Assembly: GCA_964447525.1 (NCBI GenBank)
Contig: CAYUSU010000026.1
Location: 1-20,811 of the forward strand
Direction of reading: 5' to 3'
Source of the DNA: JAFGDH01 sp964447525
Lineage (GTDB): Archaea; Aenigmatarchaeota; Aenigmatarchaeia; QMZP01; QMZT01
DNA: 20,811 nucleotides
The number at the start of each line of letters is the position of its first letter. The first letter of the stretch is position 1. Below are positions 18,273-20,811 of this stretch, piece by piece. The position numbers and the translations under genes were made by a program. Under the pieces are notes generated by a model that ran no database searches, had not been told where the DNA came from, and saw nothing but the letters and a program-made list of their open reading frames with translations.

Positions 18273-20811
18273 ATGGGAAGAAATGTCTTGGGTAGCTTTA
18301 GCAATAAAATTCCGTTTACAATGGTAATTATTGCATTAATAATAACATTTTCAGTAATTTCACTCCAGTTTTCCTATATCCATTCAGATTCTGAAACAGG
18401 AGGGGTGGCATATATTCCATTCCCATTGTTCACGCCAACTCCTTCTACGCAACCTGAAAAAATTGTTCTGGAAAACAAGACCATGGTGGAGCCGATTCCG
18501 CCGGAAAGACTGGTAAAAATGGAAAACATCGGGGAGGAAGTGAAGAACGAAGTCGGAAACAAAGAAGAAGTGAGGGTCATAATAAGATTCACGGGTAACG
18601 AACGAGATATCAACGTTTCCGAAAACGAGTTTTCCGAAAGCACCAAGACGAGCCATACGACGTCGGGGGTTATCAGCAGGGGGGCGCTGGCCAAAATATC
18701 CGAGTATCCGGACGTCGAAGGAATATATATCGATCATCCCGTTTCACTGCTTACGAACGAATCGCTTGATGTAATAAACGTCCCGAAAGCATGGGATTTC
18801 GGATCCAGTGGTTCGGGGATAAGGATATGCATGATAGATACCGGAGTGGATTACTCCGTTGTGGGAAATTACGTGGATGGGTATGATTTCGTTAACGGCG
18901 ATGACGACCCAATGGATGACCACGGACACGGAACCAATGTGGGAAGCATAATAGATTCTGTCGCTCCTTCAAGCGAACTGATCGTTGCCAAGGTAATTAA
19001 TTCGGAAGGGAAGGGGTATGAATCCGACGTTCTGACGGGACTGGAGTATTGCAAACAAAAAGGGGCGGACATAATCTCGTTATCCATAGGCGCCGGGAGC
19101 TATTCCGGATTCTGCGATTCTAATCCTGTCGCGGAGTATGCGAACTGGTTGGTTTCGAACGGGATTCTCGTTATTGCGGCAACTGGTAATGACGGGTCCG
19201 CATCCATCAAGTCCCCTTCCTGCGGTTCGAAGGTATTGAGGGTATCGGCCACTGACAAACTTGACGGGATCACGGGATTCGCCAATGTCAATTACTTCAC
19301 GGATGTCTTTGCGCCCGGGGAGGACGTTCTTGTAAAGGGTATCGGTGGTTCAGATGTGACCGGGTCAGGGACCAGCCTCAGCGTTCCATTCGTGTCAGGG
19401 GTTTCAGCGCTTGTCCTCGAGAACGAGAATCTTGATCCTTCGGAGGTGAAGTACAGGCTCAGGTCGACAGGGAAACCTGTACCGTACTTCGTGAATTTAA
19501 TCCTCACCGTCGGCATTTCCAGGATTGATGCGTTAAACGCGATAAAAAACGAAAAGACAACGGAGCCTTACGATTACATAGAAACAATGGTTCCCGGGGA
19601 GGAAGGAGAAAAGGAAATATACGAGGTGCTGGCGGGGAACTGGTGGAACGAATCTTTCCAGAGCTGCAGGAACATCACAATAAAGAACCACGGTGTGAGC
19701 CTGACGGACTTTCCCGCATATATAAACCTTAATTATTACCCCGGTATGCAGCCGGATTTCGATGACATCCGGTTCGTAAACTCATCCTGCAATAACGGGG
19801 GGAGCGAACTTTATCACGAAATGGAATATTACACCGATTCCGAAAGCGCGCACGTGTGGGTCAAGGTCCCGAACCTCACCTACCCGGAAAAGGTGATATC
19901 GGTTTATTACGGTAATTCCAGCGCCGAGTCCTCGGCGAGCACGACCAACGTTTGGGACTCTTATTACGATATGGTCCATCATCTCAACGAGACTTCCGGC
20001 ACGCACCAGGACTCGACAAGCAGTAACAATGACGGGACATACTACGGAACCGCGGCCAACATGAATAGCGCGGGAGAGATCGACGGAGGGGATTACTTCG
20101 ACGGCAACGACTGGATAAGTGCCGATTACATCTATCTAGGAACGAACTGGACCGCGGAAGCGTGGGTAAAGACGACACAGGATTGTTCGAGCAACAAGGT
20201 ATATGCCGGAAAGTACACCCCAGTGTCCGCGTGGTGGCTCGGGTGCGAAGACGTTTCGGGAGAAGGGAGGGCTATCATATTCATGAGGGACGAGGGGCTG
20301 GATTCCGTTGAATCGGGAGCGTCAAGCACCCGGATAAATGACGGTGAGTGGCACCACATCATGGGGGTCAGGGAAGGCGACACCGCCAGGATTTACGTTG
20401 ACGGTCAGGAGGAGAATTCCAGCTCGAACCCGGCACTCGGCAGCATGACCAGCGTTGCAGACCTGGTGATCGGAGGGAATTTTAACGGTGACTTTAACGT
20501 TACCGGTTACATGGACGAGGTCAGGATCAGCAACGGGATTTCAAGGAACCAGGACTACGCGAACCAGACGTACCGTATGGTAGTGGATCAGGATACTTAC
20601 TTGACTTTCGGTAGTGAGGAAGGGAGCGATCAATGCACGAACGGAACCTGGTGCCCTGGCGGGTTGTGCATCAGCGGCATGTGCAAGACCGCCGGTTCGT
20701 GCTCTTCATATCCGGGATACGGTTGCTCCACGGACTCGAACGCATGGGACTCGAAGTCCGGGGGGACGTGCCTGAGCAACGGGACGTGCGATTATTACGA
20801 TCCCGTCAGTA
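18273..20811 (+). CDS. Surface subtilisin-like protease (S8) with DUF2341 and LamG-like regions (partial, runs off window)
   Basis: The frame stays open from ATG 18273 to the window end (846 codons, no stop). Residues about 15-35 are a hydrophobic signal/anchor segment. A propeptide-like region follows (VRVIIRF, then VISRGALAKISEYPDVEGIYID, about 105-160), resembling inhibitor I9 domains. The S8 domain has Asp189 (IDTGVD), His219 (HGHGTN), Asn306 (ATGNDG) and Ser368 (GTSLSVPF), all present, so it should be active. From about 455 a DUF2341-like module begins (WWNESFQSC, then VISVYYGN), followed by a LamG/concanavalin-like domain (about 590-770; DGEWHHIMGVREG, ARIYVDGQ, YMDEVRISNG). A Cys-rich stretch (CPGGLCISGMC and following) is cut by the window edge. 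It is probably an adhesive surface protease; the substrate is unknown. Base composition rises in G+C toward the C-terminal modules. Confidence 0.9.
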   Translation, partial: MGRNVLGSFSNKIPFTMVIIALIITFSVISLQFSYIHSDSETGGVAYIPFPLFTPTPSTQPEKIVLENKTMVEPIPPERLVKMENIGEEVKNEVGNKEEVRVIIRFTGNERDINVSENEFSESTKTSHTTSGVISRGALAKISEYPDVEGIYIDHPVSLLTNESLDVINVPKAWDFGSSGSGIRICMIDTGVDYSVVGNYVDGYDFVNGDDDPMDDHGHGTNVGSIIDSVAPSSELIVAKVINSEGKGYESDVLTGLEYCKQKGADIISLSIGAGSYSGFCDSNPVAEYANWLVSNGILVIAATGNDGSASIKSPSCGSKVLRVSATDKLDGITGFANVNYFTDVFAPGEDVLVKGIGGSDVTGSGTSLSVPFVSGVSALVLENENLDPSEVKYRLRSTGKPVPYFVNLILTVGISRIDALNAIKNEKTTEPYDYIETMVPGEEGEKEIYEVLAGNWWNESFQSCRNITIKNHGVSLTDFPAYINLNYYPGMQPDFDDIRFVNSSCNNGGSELYHEMEYYTDSESAHVWVKVPNLTYPEKVISVYYGNSSAESSASTTNVWDSYYDMVHHLNETSGTHQDSTSSNNDGTYYGTAANMNSAGEIDGGDYFDGNDWISADYIYLGTNWTAEAWVKTTQDCSSNKVYAGKYTPVSAWWLGCEDVSGEGRAIIFMRDEGLDSVESGASSTRINDGEWHHIMGVREGDTARIYVDGQEENSSSNPALGSMTSVADLVIGGNFNGDFNVTGYMDEVRISNGISRNQDYANQTYRMVVDQDTYLTFGSEEGSDQCTNGTWCPGGLCISGMCKTAGSCSSYPGYGCSTDSNAWDSKSGGTCLSNGTCDYYDPVS

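Noticed and set aside
1..20811. tRNA, rRNA, CRISPR array or insertion sequence
   Set aside because: I looked through the intergenic stretches for cloverleaf ends, rRNA-like sequence, regular direct repeats with spacers and transposase genes and saw none.

Overview
This 20.8-kb window is archaeal. It carries archaeal-type ribosomal proteins uS5, uL30 (long form) and uL15, archaeal SecY, a stand-alone Bud32 kinase, a TtuA/NcsA-type tRNA thiolase and a DUF123 protein. Most genes have an A/T-rich TATA-like box centred about 25-27 bp before the start codon and no Shine-Dalgarno sequence, which is the pattern of leaderless archaeal transcripts. The lineage cannot be fixed from one window; short intergenic gaps and many surface proteins would fit a DPANN-like or other poorly sampled archaeon (inference).

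Layout. 1-2283: end of an unrecognised gene, tRNA 2-thiolation enzyme, a small hypothetical, and the KEOPS kinase Bud32. 2284-6462: a regulatory intergenic region, then the end of the spc-type ribosomal operon (uS5-uL30-uL15), an AT-rich small gene, and secY. 6528-9441: FKBP peptidyl-prolyl isomerase, a convergent metallo-beta-lactamase-fold hydrolase, two-subunit class I fumarase and a DUF123 gene. 9525-11453 (minus): a large signal-peptide-bearing, membrane-anchored surface protein. 11520-13914: the large subunit, NuoH-like subunit and NuoI-like ferredoxin of a group 4 membrane-bound [NiFe] hydrogenase. 13928-15200 (minus): an AT-rich nucleotidyltransferase and a HycI-type hydrogenase maturation protease with an unusual N-terminal extension. 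15312-end: a type II/IV secretion ATPase, a small secreted protein, and a subtilisin-like protease with DUF2341 and LamG-like regions that runs off the window.

How genes fit together. The hydrogenase large subunit keeps all four NiFe cysteines and has a 27-residue tail after the DPCxxCxxR motif. The HycI homologue next door is the expected enzyme for removing such a tail. The genes for the small subunit and the other membrane subunits are not here. The last three genes look like a cell-surface/secretion locus.

The strongest unexplained signal is a family of six 29-30 bp palindromes, GACRRCTT-N13/14-AAGYYGTC, found only between or just outside genes (2288, 2328, 2430, 9440, 9486, 15246). Two pairs sit directly behind gene ends, one copy lies upstream of the uS5 start, and one overlaps the likely promoter of the secretion ATPase. 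Five of the six share an off-centre CCR, which gives them a direction and makes them resemble REP/BIME elements.
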